NCBI RefSeq assembly: GCF_910592395.1
Contig: NC_088320.1
Coordinates: 1,922,001-1,986,000 of the forward strand
DNA: 64,000 nt
Origin: Lineus longissimus
Taxonomy: Eukaryota; Nemertea; Pilidiophora; Heteronemertea; Lineidae
Direction: 5' to 3'
This document shows, one piece after another, positions 40,801 through 52,400 of this stretch. Below the pieces are notes generated by a model. It made no database searches and had not been told where the DNA came from. It saw only the letters and a program-made list of their open reading frames with translations. Each line of letters opens with the position of its first letter. Position 1 is the stretch's first letter. A program made the position numbers and the translations under genes.

Positions 40801-43800
40801 TAAAATCACATTTTTTTGTTTTGCAGTAATGCAAAGAGGAATAAGCTGTGTAACATCACGTTTATTTTCCCTTGTCGGTCTAGGCCTTTCGACCGTCACG
40901 AAAGCTGTCTCGTGGTGGTCGATGTCATCGAGATTTGCCCTGATAGCCCTTTGACAACACTGTAACAATGGGCATTAAGGCCTGGGTTCGAGCCAGAGCG
41001 CGCTGTACTTATTGTACATGTATGGGGCAAAAGAAACGTAATGAAAGACCAAAACCTCTGTAACATGATCTCGCAGAGGCCCACAGCTCAGTCTCGATAA
41101 GGAGGCGATATATCGGTTAAAAGACGCCACGTCTTCTTGGGACAGTGCATGGTACCAATCACCTAGTGTAAACTCCTGTGATCCAGGTGGTCGTACTTAA
41201 TAATTCTATGTGAAACATGCATGCAAAACCCTACCATAATTTATGTTTACGGCGCCAACAAAAGCTACATGTATGCAGGATCGATTCATGTTGACAATGG
41301 TTTGAGTGGGACATCTCAAATCATTTGCCTAATTCAATAAGGGGCCTACCACTTGACTCTGGGGCAGCTGCGAAAGAACAGTGAGCAATTAGCCTGACTG
41401 CTATAGATCTCTGAACGAAGTTGTAGACTCGGAACATGTAGTAGTTTCATGAAGTGCTGTACACTCTTAGAAATAACGGTTTCTTGGCTTTCTTTCGGCC
41501 AACAAAAATATGCAACCCTCGGTTGTTTTTCAGGGAAGTTTATTAAAATCTCAAACACTTTAAAGGGCTCAGATCCTAATGATGGGATCCGTATGTAAAA
41601 CGTGGTTTGCAATAATCATCACAGATCCAATTATGAACCCACCAACGATTCTACAGGATAAAACCTTTTGCCTGTGAATGTAGCATGGATAGCACAGCAG
41701 TTTAACAGGCTTTCAGTTGGAATACTGCTGAATATGTGGAACAATGATGATGACTCGAAACACAAATTACCAGCCGTTTACTGATTAAACATGTATATTG
41801 GTTGGGAAATTTATCCCATGAAACTAATGTTCATCTCTATAAACGACATATCCTGGTCGGGGCATATCTGGGACTATAAAAACAAAGGAGTTATGAGTGC
41901 AATAAAATGTCCCACCCCACAGCAGGTGGGGCGATCACCTACATGAATCAATGGAACAATATATCATTGGTTTAGCGCTCTTTCGTGTTTGTTTTCGACA
42001 AAAGGTCTATTGCAGACGAGACACAACGATGCGGCGACTCGGATGCAGACTATTTGTGCAGCAGTAAGCTATTGGCCAAACTCCCTCTGGTACTGTCCAC
42101 CATAATCTGATCTTTAGGTGGTGCAGGTGACGTCCATGCAGACGAGTTGCGCAGTATGACCTGTTGGTCACTTCCTTCTGGGGCTGTCTCTCATTAGGCG
42201 GTACAAGTGACGTCCATTCCATTGTGAAACAAACAACATTCGTTGATCAACGACATAATAACGTTATTCCCTAATGGTTGAGTGCTATGCAGAGGGAAGT
42301 GATACGTTCCCGTTTGTTAGCACCAGGTTTGATTGTTGTGGCTGATATACTTGCCCTGGGGATACGTTTTGTGAACTACATCCCGCTTCTACAGCGAGGC
42401 CGTGGTATAACATTATTTCTCTTTGTAGTATTTCAACCAGAGAAGCTTTGGGTTAATGAGAACACATATTTTGAACGACTGAACATGGGTTTGAACCAGT
42501 GACCCCTTGATCGCTAGCCAAGAGCTTGAGCCGAGTACACAAGGTGTAAAGTTATTAATCGTTGCTAGGCCAGATTCTACCTTCTCAGCTGTATTATACT
42601 GTCTTACTGATACTAAAGTATCCGTTACAGAGATGAAAGAAGCATCAACTATAAAACAACCACCTGTACACGATTGTTTTATTAAATGTTACAAGGCAAC
42701 AGATAGCATTAAGTATGTTTTGAATCAGAATGTTTTCCGCAATGCCATGTGTTTTTTCTCATGCTCAACTGGTATTCCTTTATTCACCATAAAGTACCAT
42801 GTCAAGACTTTGAAATAGGCGATAACTTAGTTTACCATTTACCTCGCAATAAAAGAATTCACGCCAAGCCCAATACACCCTGTCTATTGTCTTTGAACAA
42901 AGCCCGCTCGCACCTACATGTAGGCCTAAATTCCTATTGTTCGACGGTCTTATAATAAGGATTGTAACATTGTCGGATTAGCAAACGTTAAGTGGCTTCA
43001 TGATCATCAATAAGCCGGAATTACGTAGAGCTCAGACAGGCCGGCGAACAATGGATTCATGGTCATGAAGCCTTTGTAACGCCATTGTTCGCCGGGTGTA
43101 TCCGTATACCGTGTCCATGTAGGTCTTGTAAACCCGCGGCCTTACGCTTAGATTAGCATAGGATGGATGCATTATTGCACGACTGGTATTCTTGGACATA
43201 CTCTCTATTGTCTCTTGCATCATAGGTGATTGCTGATGAACGAAATCCCTTTAGTTTCGTAATCAGCATGTTTTCGCGGGACCTTTATTACCCGGGTTTG
43301 TTTTCACTCGCCTTACGTAGTACCAAAGCTTATGAACCCAGGTGTTTTGATAGCTAACTGCCTCAGCTTCCAGGCAAAATACTACCTTTGATTGTTGACT
43401 TATGGAGTATTGTTACGTAATCTAAGTGCCGTACAGCCTGTTACAGAAAGGGTATTTTATCTGTTATCGAAGCCCCAATGCCGATTCCCGGCGATCATGG
43501 TCATTGGTCGCTTCGCCTCTCTTCCGACGACCGCCGCACACATCCCTCCTTCTACGCGAGATACTGCCACTATAAAGAGGCAGCCAATCAGAATTGTCAG
43601 AGAGTGATTCGTCTACATAATAAATCGTCGCATTTGACTAGTCTGTCGCGTGCAGACTCATGCATACATTACACCGGCAGTGGCAAATCAGCTATCCCAA
43701 TGGTATTAGGCTAGTTAATAGCTTCGCTCACGAGAGCCTGACGATTACTGAACCACGCATCCAGCTTTAACAATGGCACACTTCTACCGCACTCCACTCG

Positions 43801-46800
43801 ACACATGTGGTGTGACATCAATCTGAACTGAAACATTCAATCAAGTTGTCGTTTTTCACATGGAAGATGATGAGATATTTGTAAGTAATCCGTAACCTTA
43901 CGGGGACATTGCTTGAACTGAGTAATTATGGATTGATTGACTTCAAAGTGTGTCACAGTCTAATCTAGATGAGATGAGGCATGAGCTAATTGATGCAGTT
44001 ATATTGTTCATTATGTTATATTATGTTGTTAAGTTGTTGATAAAGCTGCTGGTATGGGGTTAGAATGGTGTCCTGCTGTCTGTCCTCATTGGGGGCAAAC
44101 TTTCCCACAGGGAGATACCAAACCTATAAAGATGATTTTACTATATCCTAGACCAAAAGATTAACCTCTGCTATCGGAAATAATCAACAATCGTAATGCA
44201 TTTTGCCTATGCACTACAATGCATTACATTATTGCGCATTATAGTGCATTTGTGGGCGGGATGTTGCATGAATGATGTAAAAGCCAATAAGTTCGGAATT
44301 GCTGATTGTGCGCTTGAACCTGCTTCCTTATTGGAATATCAGTGGTCAAGTCCCATCGTGGTCATACGCAGAAATTGAATTAGGCAAGATGGATGTGGTT
44401 CGCGATTAGTTGCTGAATATTACCATTACGAGTACAGGAAGTGTCAGTAATGGCAATTGTATAATTGTATTAGTCCAGCCAATTAAGCATCGCCTTTTGT
44501 ATTCTCTGTTCTTGAGGATATCTTGACATTGGCTTCAGGTATACCACCGAAATGTATCTGTCCTAGTCGAGTCCTTCAGAACTTTATACCACGGATGCTC
44601 TGATATAGACTTTGCCCACTCCCCTCCGAAGACGCCATACATGAGATTACATGCACATGTACATGTACGAAATAAACGTCCCTCTGCTGCGCATGTGCAT
44701 GTAGGTCACCTGGAAACCACCAATCGAAACCTTCCACAAAGGCACCGCAACGCCATCAGAAGCACGGCTGCAGAAGTTTTAGTCGTAACACTGAGAACGC
44801 GAAGAGATACCATTTCTCCCTGAAGAATGTCTCATTAAGCCATACTTCGCCTGTTGTACCGTTTGATGTCTTTTGGAAGCGAAGAACCGCAAAGTTAACA
44901 ATGTTGTTGAAGCCAAATGGCCATTCCGCTGTGTATATAATTCTTATGAGACAAATTAGACGACGGAGACTGAAATGGCCGGGTATTTCTTCCGATAATG
45001 GACTTAGACAGCATCCCCATAGCTGTCCGGATATAGAGACCACCGGGCAAAAGAAACCGGTTGTCGGCGTGAAGTTGTCCTTATAACCGGTGTGACAGCC
45101 GTATTTTTGACTATGTTGTTCTTTCCTGTAACTGACACGCCCTGCTGGATAATTGTCATCAATTGGAACGACAGAGTAAACCATATTTATTGAAAGTACG
45201 ATAAACGACGCTATCGACATTGCATTATTATGTATTAGAATTCCGACAGTTTAGCTATCCTGAATGAATGGTTGCAAGAAGCTTTGAGATATTAGACCAA
45301 CACCTATAAGACGATGGAATCAATCCAGTCCATCATCAACAACTGTCCACAACTCTAAAAATATGCCTCACAGACCATGCAGTACATACCTATATGTGAG
45401 TTTTAGTTATTACGTTGTTGTCTAGTTTCATAATAACATATATGTTGTATTCATTGGGTGTCTTAGCATATATATCTTGTTAACGAGATATACAGTATAC
45501 GTCTTTATTCCTGTTTAAAGTGTTAATAACAAATAGATAGTTAAGATAGCGAGTCATCAAATATTTATCACTAAACTCCCCTGCGAGACAAGATAGAACG
45601 CATTCGTTTGCGTATAATGTTGGCACTGGGTAGGCCATGTTTCAGATCTCGTGCTGGAAGTCACGTCACGTGCTTAAAAAGAGAACCAAGGGGGCATTTC
45701 TACTCGAATGAGACGAGTCTCCTCAAAGCTCAGTAATCTGCTCTGGCGATGTGTTGGTTTGTTAAAAGTAGTCTATTACCGTGTGAAAGCAGTTAGGTTG
45801 ATTATAAAAGGTGATTTACAACTTTTAGAATCGAGAACTGAAAATTAGACATTGTCGCTATTTTATGTGGCATATCCAGTGGCTGGTCATCAATACAGTT
45901 ACAACGACCATCAGACGACGACCAGGTCACTCTAGCTGGTGTATTCTATCTATGTCAGAGGACAAGAACTACAATTGTTGTCTAATCAACAAATGCATTC
46001 TCATAGCATTGGCCAGACACCATTTACCATGGGAAGTAGCATGTACACCAAGATCATGAAGACAGCTGTTATATGGTATTGCAATGCTAGACATCTACCG
46101 ATCCTTCCCTGTAATTGATATAAATTACACAAGACTATAACTCTAGTGTAGGCATACATGTACACATGTACACTTGAATCATGAATACATAAGAGTAATT
46201 TCAGTTTTTGCGCAATGCTTAACTTACTCTTGTATTGCTATGTTAGTATCATGGTATGCAGCTGGCGTTGTTTTTTATCGGTGTATCAAAATGCTGGTGC
46301 ATCATGATATTCAAATTCCATGACAGAAATTTCAAACGAACGGCGAAGCCGTTTAGCTCCCAAATTATTCGTCTCAGTAGGAGGCGTCGAACGTTTTGTG
46401 AAAAGATAGCGAAACCTTTGAAAAATTACAAATGATTTATTTCTACGTATTCTACACAACTTATCTGAAAGTATGGAACAATAACTATAGACTACAGCGC
46501 GGGGTGTTTTGGTACCCTGTCATATGCCTCTTTGACAAGCCGGACGAATGATATGTTAATGGGTGATATGAATAAAGACTAGCAAATGCTTTTATCTAAA
46601 ACTCCATGTACATTTACACTAGGCCTTTCTGTACAAAATTGAAGTAAAAGCATTTGCTAATCTTTATTCATATCACCCATTGATATCAAACAGAGACAAT
46701 CAAACGTAACAGAATATGCTAGTACAGGTCAGTCTTTGGCTCCCCTCCCAAGTTTTGATAAGGTTCGCTTTCAGCGTTAGATATGGAACAAAATACTTCA

Positions 46801-49478
46801 GTGGGCGATCAATGATGAATGTAACATGGTCTTACTAATATCCCAGTGGGCTTTATGGTCAGCTTGAAAGGTGAAGGGGAAACGTGCTGCAGCTAAAGAA
46901 TACTCAAGCATACTGCCAAAGGTATCATGCTTCTAACTAAGTTAATTAAGTGCAATGCAAGGTGATTCGCTTCGCATCAATGCAATCTCAAACCATGATG
47001 TTTTGCGGCGATATCATTACCTTCGAGATATTTTTATGTTGAAGTGATACGAGAACAGCTTTTTTCTATTTGTAACATATTTGAAAGGAAGAGCACCCAT
47101 CCCGACCCACGTTGAACATAACAATGTCCAACCGACGACAGATTACTGCTCACCCAGCGGTCTTTCTGCTGAGCGATATATCATCGATATCTGATGCTCA
47201 GTGGCCATCTGAGAGAGGCGATTATCGCCATCAATCTAGCTGCCCTTAACTATTCTATCTTGAAGAGGCAGTTGTCAGACGATTGGTAAACAACAGGAAA
47301 CAATGAGATGGAGACTGGTGATTTTCCCATTGCATGTAGTGAGGTCTTCTTCATGGTGCCGCTTAGCGTTAGCTGCAACCAGTTATAACATGTTTCTGTG
47401 CAGGAACATTGGGCGGCTTATAATGTTCACTGATACAATGGCATCTCTGATGCATTTCATATTACAGAGAGCCCTTGGCATTATCTGACATTCACCATCT
47501 TGACCCACAAGTTTTGGATTCCGCGAGGCCGACCCGGACATCGTAAGACCAACTATGTAATTAGGTTGAGGTGCACTGTAAAAACAGATGAGGGGAGGCT
47601 ACGGACGGATCAGGAGTGCCTCTGATAGTTCCGAATGCATGCCAGCAATATGTAGCAGCGCTGGCATTGCGCGCTGTTATATTGTTATTATTGATGTAAT
47701 AAATTTCTTTTTGGTTTCAGCTGAAACTACTCCTAGGTCAGATCAGTATACAAACATGTTTCCTTCAGATGCAGTGGCTGGGTTATTGAGAGACTGGCTG
47801 AGTGCATAACAAAAGATGCTCTCCCGAAGCACCTCATTATGATACATTTATTCATTCATTGGCAGAATTTTATCATTACTGTTGTCTGAAATGAAACGAA
47901 GCTTTCGCTAAAAAGCTAACTTAACTAGAGAATGATGCGCAGGGGTAGAATACAACAATAAACACGTGAAATTCTGGGAAACGTATCATCAAAAGCTGGG
48001 AGCAGATGGGATAACTAACACTATCGAAAGTGTGTTGTATCAGTGTTTTCAGTTTGTTTATTATAGGAACACTATAGATTGACATCACCAGACGATCATC
48101 ATAATGAACTTCAGCAAGACCAAGATGTCTTATCATGATATCAAAAACAAGATCTGCACGATGTTCATCGTCGCTACTACGCGAACCGTGATGAATCCGA
48201 ATTGAATAAATACAATTAGAAATCTAGAACTATTCCCCCAGAGGAGAAAATTAAACCTGTTCATGTTTTGAGGAAGAGACTTTATCTGTAATTATGAGAC
48301 AATCATGTTTCAATTTGAGGTATGCACACTGTATTCTAGGGACCGGAGTGCAGTGTAGATAGTATAGATGCATTGCGAGTGATCGTCGTGCATTACACAT
48401 TGTAGTTTGCCTGTCTGTGTCGCTTTGAAGGTTATGCAATGCACTTTAGGGTAAAATATCCCTCGATATCGGCTATGTTTTAATGAGTTACCATAAACTC
48501 TTGTGTGACTTCGAGTGTCACTGCCGGTTTTCTAACGCTCATTACTTCCGTGAACGTGCATATCGAAAAATACTCGCAAGAAAGACGGAGCTCTTTCAAT
48601 GGCACCTCTTCAAAACATCATTAAGGTTCTTCCTTTCCAAGCTTGCAATTGTATTCAATACTGCTTCTGCCACAAGAAGAATGTAATTCAATATCATAGA
48701 CATGGCAAATAACCTATTGCGTCACAAATCAAGTTGAAGACGGTCTTGAGAAAAGAGAAAAGTATGCATGTTCTTGTACAGTTTCGTGACTCTTTGAACT
48801 TTCTAAAAAATGAAGTTTTCTCCTTTGACGACTTTCATTTTGGCGGATTACAAAATTTCTTTCGGTCCCACGAAACAAAATAATATTTTGGCAAATTTGA
48901 GGAATACATCCAGCATTGGCCCGCTAAACAGAGAAAGCATGGTTATATAGAAACGAACCTTAAAAGCGGAGTAAAAGTGAGCAAAGATTAATTCTGTTAT
49001 CACGTCACGTACATGTACACATGTATGTATTACACACCCAATCAATTGTCTAATAAAGACGTTACACCGACATTGATGACTTACATATGTATGAATATTT
49101 TGTTTCTGTCCTCTTCAATGAAAGCTTTTAAGACTTTCGTTGAAATGGTTATTAATGAAAGCTAATAACGTAATTTTTTTGAAAGTAGGAGTAAGAATCG
49201 CCTTACCTCCGACACTTGGAAATGGACGTGTCTCCAACGTATTTGATTCCATGAAAAGACGATTCCTGACTGAATTGTTGAGCAGTTTCAAAGGCTGTCG
49301 CCTTCTTCTTCTCCTCCGACATCTCACTATCCCTGGTCATTGTCAACCTGCCGAAGCCCTCGTCATGAATATTCACACCGGAATAAGACTCTTGCAGGGG
49401 TATTCCTGAATATGTCGAACCACTATCTGCTGGTCTGTACTGCCGCGGTAAAATCGGCGACGGATATTTGCGATTCAT
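25892..49478 (-). CDS. ASIC-like DEG/ENaC sodium channel subunit, 7 exons over 23.6 kb
   Basis: In coding order the exons are 49478-49207, 32698-32128, 31946-31848, 31506-31344, 26759-26600, 26397-26306 and 26103-25892. Phases agree (2,0,0,1,2,1) and give 522 codons plus TGA, a normal ASIC length. Landmarks: a cytosolic N-terminus with the gating His-Gly (FHGIKYVGD, residues 76-77), TM1 (LIWTLFLIGSICFFLYAVIP), the post-TM1 block LDFPSVTICNFNMFR, the palm/finger region with VLIHAPDDMP and EFGFAIQPG, the thumb block FLPFPYENGRC with paired Cys, and CGCFTPCKVVEY. The pore helix GGQLGFCVGAS contains the G-x-S selectivity filter, followed by a Lys/Arg-rich cytosolic tail. Family members are trimeric, amiloride-sensitive Na+ channels gated by protons, peptides or force; the ligand cannot be told here. 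Two thumb cysteines are missing from the joined product, which may mean one undetected small exon. Confidence 0.92.
26760..31343 (-). other. ASIC-like gene intron 4, possibly hiding one small exon
   Basis: About 4.6 kb separates the first thumb exon (ending after NICNCTFG, phase 1) from the exon starting RYYNDHHAEKRCGC. A phase 1-1 exon of about 60-75 bases with two cysteines would be expected here from ASIC structure. I searched by eye and found none that fits both phase and motif. The rest shows no gene. Confidence 0.5.
36470..36594. mobile_element. Conserved left flank of the 112-bp array
   Basis: It contains GCTGTTTGATGGGGGTAGG, AAGATTTGCCTTGATAACC and AATTTAGGCCTCGG in the same order as copies at 37756-37880 and 40868-41013. 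A shared flank plus an internal tandem array suggests a non-autonomous mobile element with a satellite core. Confidence 0.6.
36595..37380. repeat. Seven-copy 112-bp tandem array
   Basis: Units start at 36595, 36707, 36819, 36932, 37044, 37156 and 37268 (112 or 113 bases, few mismatches). Each begins GCGAGCGGGCTTTAGACAGT and ends CACGTCATCGTGACCT. The near identity of units suggests recent expansion or gene conversion. Every unit carries a TCACGTCA word (CRE half-site-like) and a GTTGACCT word. The left flank (36470-36594) is homologous to the left flank of the 70-bp array. Confidence 0.95.
37756..37880. mobile_element. Conserved left flank of the 70-bp array
   Basis: The order CCCTTGTCGG, GCTGTTTCATGGGGGTCGAT, AAGATTTGCCCTGATAACCC and ATAAGGCCCA matches the other two flanks. 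Confidence 0.65.
37881..38159. repeat. Four-copy 70-bp tandem array
   Basis: Units start at 37881, 37951, 38021 and 38090. The first three are nearly identical and the last diverges at its end. The unit begins GGTGCCAGCGGGCTTTGTTT, clearly related to the start of the 112-bp unit. Its left flank from about 37756 matches flanks at 36470 and 40868. Confidence 0.9.
40868..41013. mobile_element. Third copy of the array-flank element, without an array
   Basis: It carries CCCTTGTCGGTCTAGGC, GGTGGTCGATGTCATC, GAGATTTGCCCTGATAGCCC and ATTAAGGCCTGGG, colinear with the copy at 37756. It then ends in a diverged GAGCCAGAGCGCGCT instead of a repeat array. Confidence 0.6.
42836..42955 (-). mobile_element. 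Inverted solo unit of the same repeat family
   Basis: Read on the minus strand it has ATTTAGGCCTACATGTAGG, then TGCGAGCGGGCTTTGTTC and AAAGACAATAGACAGG (as in the 70-bp unit), then GAATTCTTTTATTGCGAGGT (as in the 112-bp unit). It therefore links the two unit types as variants of one repeat. Confidence 0.65.
44756..45220 (-). CDS. Orphan 154-codon open frame, hypothetical
   Basis: This single open frame inside the big ASIC intron starts at an ATG with a hydrophobic, signal-like N-terminus (MSIASFIVLSINMVYSVV). It contains several Cys and Trp (for example GQLWGCC and AEWPFGF). It does not match a family I recognise. A frame this long could arise by chance in 64 kb, and no splice partners, polyA signal or codon-bias evidence is visible. 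Treat as doubtful. Confidence 0.2.
   Translation of the reverse strand: MSIASFIVLSINMVYSVVPIDDNYPAGRVSYRKEQHSQKYGCHTGYKDNFTPTTGFFCPVVSISGQLWGCCLSPLSEEIPGHFSLRRLICLIRIIYTAEWPFGFNNIVNFAVLRFQKTSNGTTGEVWLNETFFREKWYLFAFSVLRLKLLQPCF
46549..46688. mobile_element. Foldback element, about 140 bp
   Basis: The left arm (GGGTGATATGAATAAAGACT, then AGCAAATGCTTTTA) is mirrored by TAAAAGCATTTGCT and TCTTTATTCATATCACCC on the right, with about 50 bases of loop. There is no coding content. It is likely a MITE remnant. Confidence 0.75.
49207..49478 (-). other. First coding exon of the ASIC-like gene
   Basis: A 90-codon exon begins at an ATG and ends 'SISKCR' plus the first two bases of an Arg codon. The next exon, 16.5 kb away, starts with the third base and LIWTLF. 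This gives the family's conserved R-x-L/I-W junction just before TM1. The first 50 residues are Tyr/Ser/Pro-rich and lineage-specific. The HG motif near its end is needed for gating in the family. Confidence 0.88.
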
Positions 49479-52400
49479 CGTGTATGTTTTCGTTTTTAAT
49501 TGCGCTAAGTTAGTTAAATAAGTTTATGATCATCGTTATACATTTAATGAGAGTCGGTTTTGTTCTCTATTTATCAAGCATTATTGCGAATTTCTGAAAA
49601 CGTCATCGCTTCTGCTAAATCTTCGAAAGAGTAAAGGGTGGTTGTGAATCATTTTTATATATTCTGCGGAAGATCCACCAATGAAAGCAAGATTGTCTTC
49701 CCGTCAACTGAAATAAACAAAATATATAGCCATTCCAAAAGGTGTTCACACCACCATGACAGGGTGAACAACTATTACGCACAAACAATACTCCTTGAGT
49801 GCAACTCTACAAAAATCCGGCTAATTCCCCAAAAGATCTATCTATTAATTTCAAATTACGCAGTGTGGGGCACCAAATCATTAATAAATGAATATTCTGA
49901 TTTCATCAGCCAGTGTCTCGTGTGATCCATGAATTGGTCCGTCCAAGGATGTCAATATTCTCGAAGAAACTCCCAGCCAAAGTCAACTAAAGGTAAATTA
50001 AATAGATCCTTTGGACTGATGGTGCTTTTCGTCCAAAAGCAGCGGTTGATCACCATGTAAACCTTTCTGGCACGTCGGGCGTCTGGTTGAGGAAAATCGC
50101 CTCGAGAAGTTATTTAACCATCGCGCGAAAAACCCTGGCTGCAGGTCGAAGAAAATGTTAAAGAGGGTTGTAGCCAACGCGGCGCAGGCAAACAGCGGTT
50201 ACAACTGATTCTTTTTTTCACAACTTTAGACTGAGTCTTGTTAATCCTGCTTACGGTTTTGCTATTTACAAAACATCTTCGCAGTAACTCCTCCACTGAA
50301 ACAATAATGATGCACTGAAAACTGAATAGTTAGTACATCCCGCACTCACGGTTTCACTGTTCCTGTGTGAATGTTGGCATCACTAGCCCGGTATATTGGC
50401 AAAACGTCCCGATAGCGAGTTGCTAGTGCCGGCCAACAACGAATAGAAAGTGGTATCAGCATCGGACTAGGAACTATGTTTGACTTGGTGCATGTGCAAT
50501 GATAAATCTGGCAACGTTTGAGCGGCGCCTGTCCACACGAGGTGAACCAGATGATACAAATGTATTTCACGATATTAACTGCAATAACAAATGTAAAATC
50601 GTGCTATGGCGCATTTGATATGATCCAGCAATTCATCACGCTCGTACTTATTGTCTGGTAGTTTCATCGGTTTGGTCGCGTTAAATGATCAGTCGCATTT
50701 TACTATTCTGTCCCAGAAGAAAAATACGTTTAAGGAAACTCAAACAGACCGTTCCTCTAGAGCTAATACCGTCGAAATCATTCACCCCTTCATACGGATT
50801 CTTTCTATTTCTAACATCCACGAAGCAGTAACAGACTGAACAGACCTTGAAATATCTGATCTCAAGCGACCGTAAGACTATTCCCTGGACGAGTTCTCAG
50901 CGAACCGGATTCTGACAGCATGCACGACATGGGCTCTTTCCTCAGGCGAGAACATCAGCTAGTGGGCTCTTCAAGTTGAGTGAGGAAAGTCTGAAAATAA
51001 GGATGTATGGTATGGTAATACATGTACTTGGTAAGTGAATGTGATGGGGCTCGCATTTGAACAAACAGACTGCACATCCCCAGTGTCAGCTGTTCCTTAC
51101 GTAAATATCGGATTTTAGCATCGTGCATAACGAAGAACAGGTTTCAATGTTACGATTATGGCACGATGTATAGAGTTACCAATTTATTAACGAAAATATG
51201 ATGAAAATTAATCTGATTTAGATTAAAGTTACAGAATTTTGGTGGCTGAACCGATAAAAAATATTTATTTACCGTTAGCCATCTATCGCATTATTCTAAT
51301 TTCACTTAAAACAATTCTTTCGAATACATGTATTATAGTATTTTTACAGCAAACGTCAATAGAAATCTTATCGTAGACTAGTTCCACTGACACTACAGCC
51401 AATATTAGAACGACATAATGTTTATTCGAACGAAATATCGTTTTATCTGGGAACATGACTTGTGCTGTACATCGCTAGATTTTGAAGATGTTCTCGAGGG
51501 GGTTTCAATCGTATAGCCCGTGAAACTCGATACACTCGTTTAAGAGGCCTTTTCCGACTTCTTAACAGTTTCTCTAACTTTTTCTGATTTATCCGACAAA
51601 AGTCCGACATTGTCCGACTTATCCCTGCAAGATCGGATTTCTAGAAAACCTGTGAAAGATACTAGGGCTTCCGAAAATAGGGGATTAAAGATCAAAGGCA
51701 CATGTTGAATGGGCTTAATGAGGTAACCTAATTGAGTGACCTGATTAGTATTCACACTTAGGGTCACTCTGAGTATGCTCTGAGTGTTTGCCTCTCACCT
51801 CGATTTTCCAGTGTGGCTTCAATCCCTGTAGATACAAGTCCCTGACCAAAACACTTCAACATTCTAAAACTTGCAACATTCAATCGGTGATGGTTTTCAT
51901 GTACATGCATTGCACACGTAAATGTACAGTTGATGCATTGCCACTTGTCATTTATTAAACAAGGCACCACTGTCACGTCTTGTTCTAGGTGTGAACAGAT
52001 GGTCGTTCTAAAGGCCCAAGTGCATGTTCCAGAATGAGATCACTACCATATGGGCAGGCCAGAAACATACTGTATGTGGTCATATATAAGCCTATGTAGA
52101 ATGCTGGTAACGTACGAACACTTGAAAAATGGCTCTCGAAATGGAATTCAATCGAGAGGGTTAGAATTACACCTGTAACACTTTTTATAGTGACACAAGT
52201 GTGACACTTCCTGATGCAGCAGCAGCAGGTTAATAAAAGCTGCCACTTAGCCACTTTGAGGAGTTTTTGTTTAGTTTCAGAACGGCTGGGTCCTGAGGAT
52301 GCCCTCGAGAAATGGGGTGCCATTCCTCGGTTTAGCTCGGCGGGTCTGAGGCACCTTCCTGGAAAATTCATTCCGAACCTACAGAAAATTCCTGGAAAAT

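Larger units (their letters stand above)
32699..49206 (-). other. 16.5 kb first intron of the ASIC-like gene
   Basis: It holds the two tandem arrays (36595-37380, 37881-38159), their dispersed relatives (40868-41013, 42836-42955), a foldback element (46549-46688) and an orphan 154-codon open frame (44756-45220, minus). No other supported exon is seen. Confidence 0.65.
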
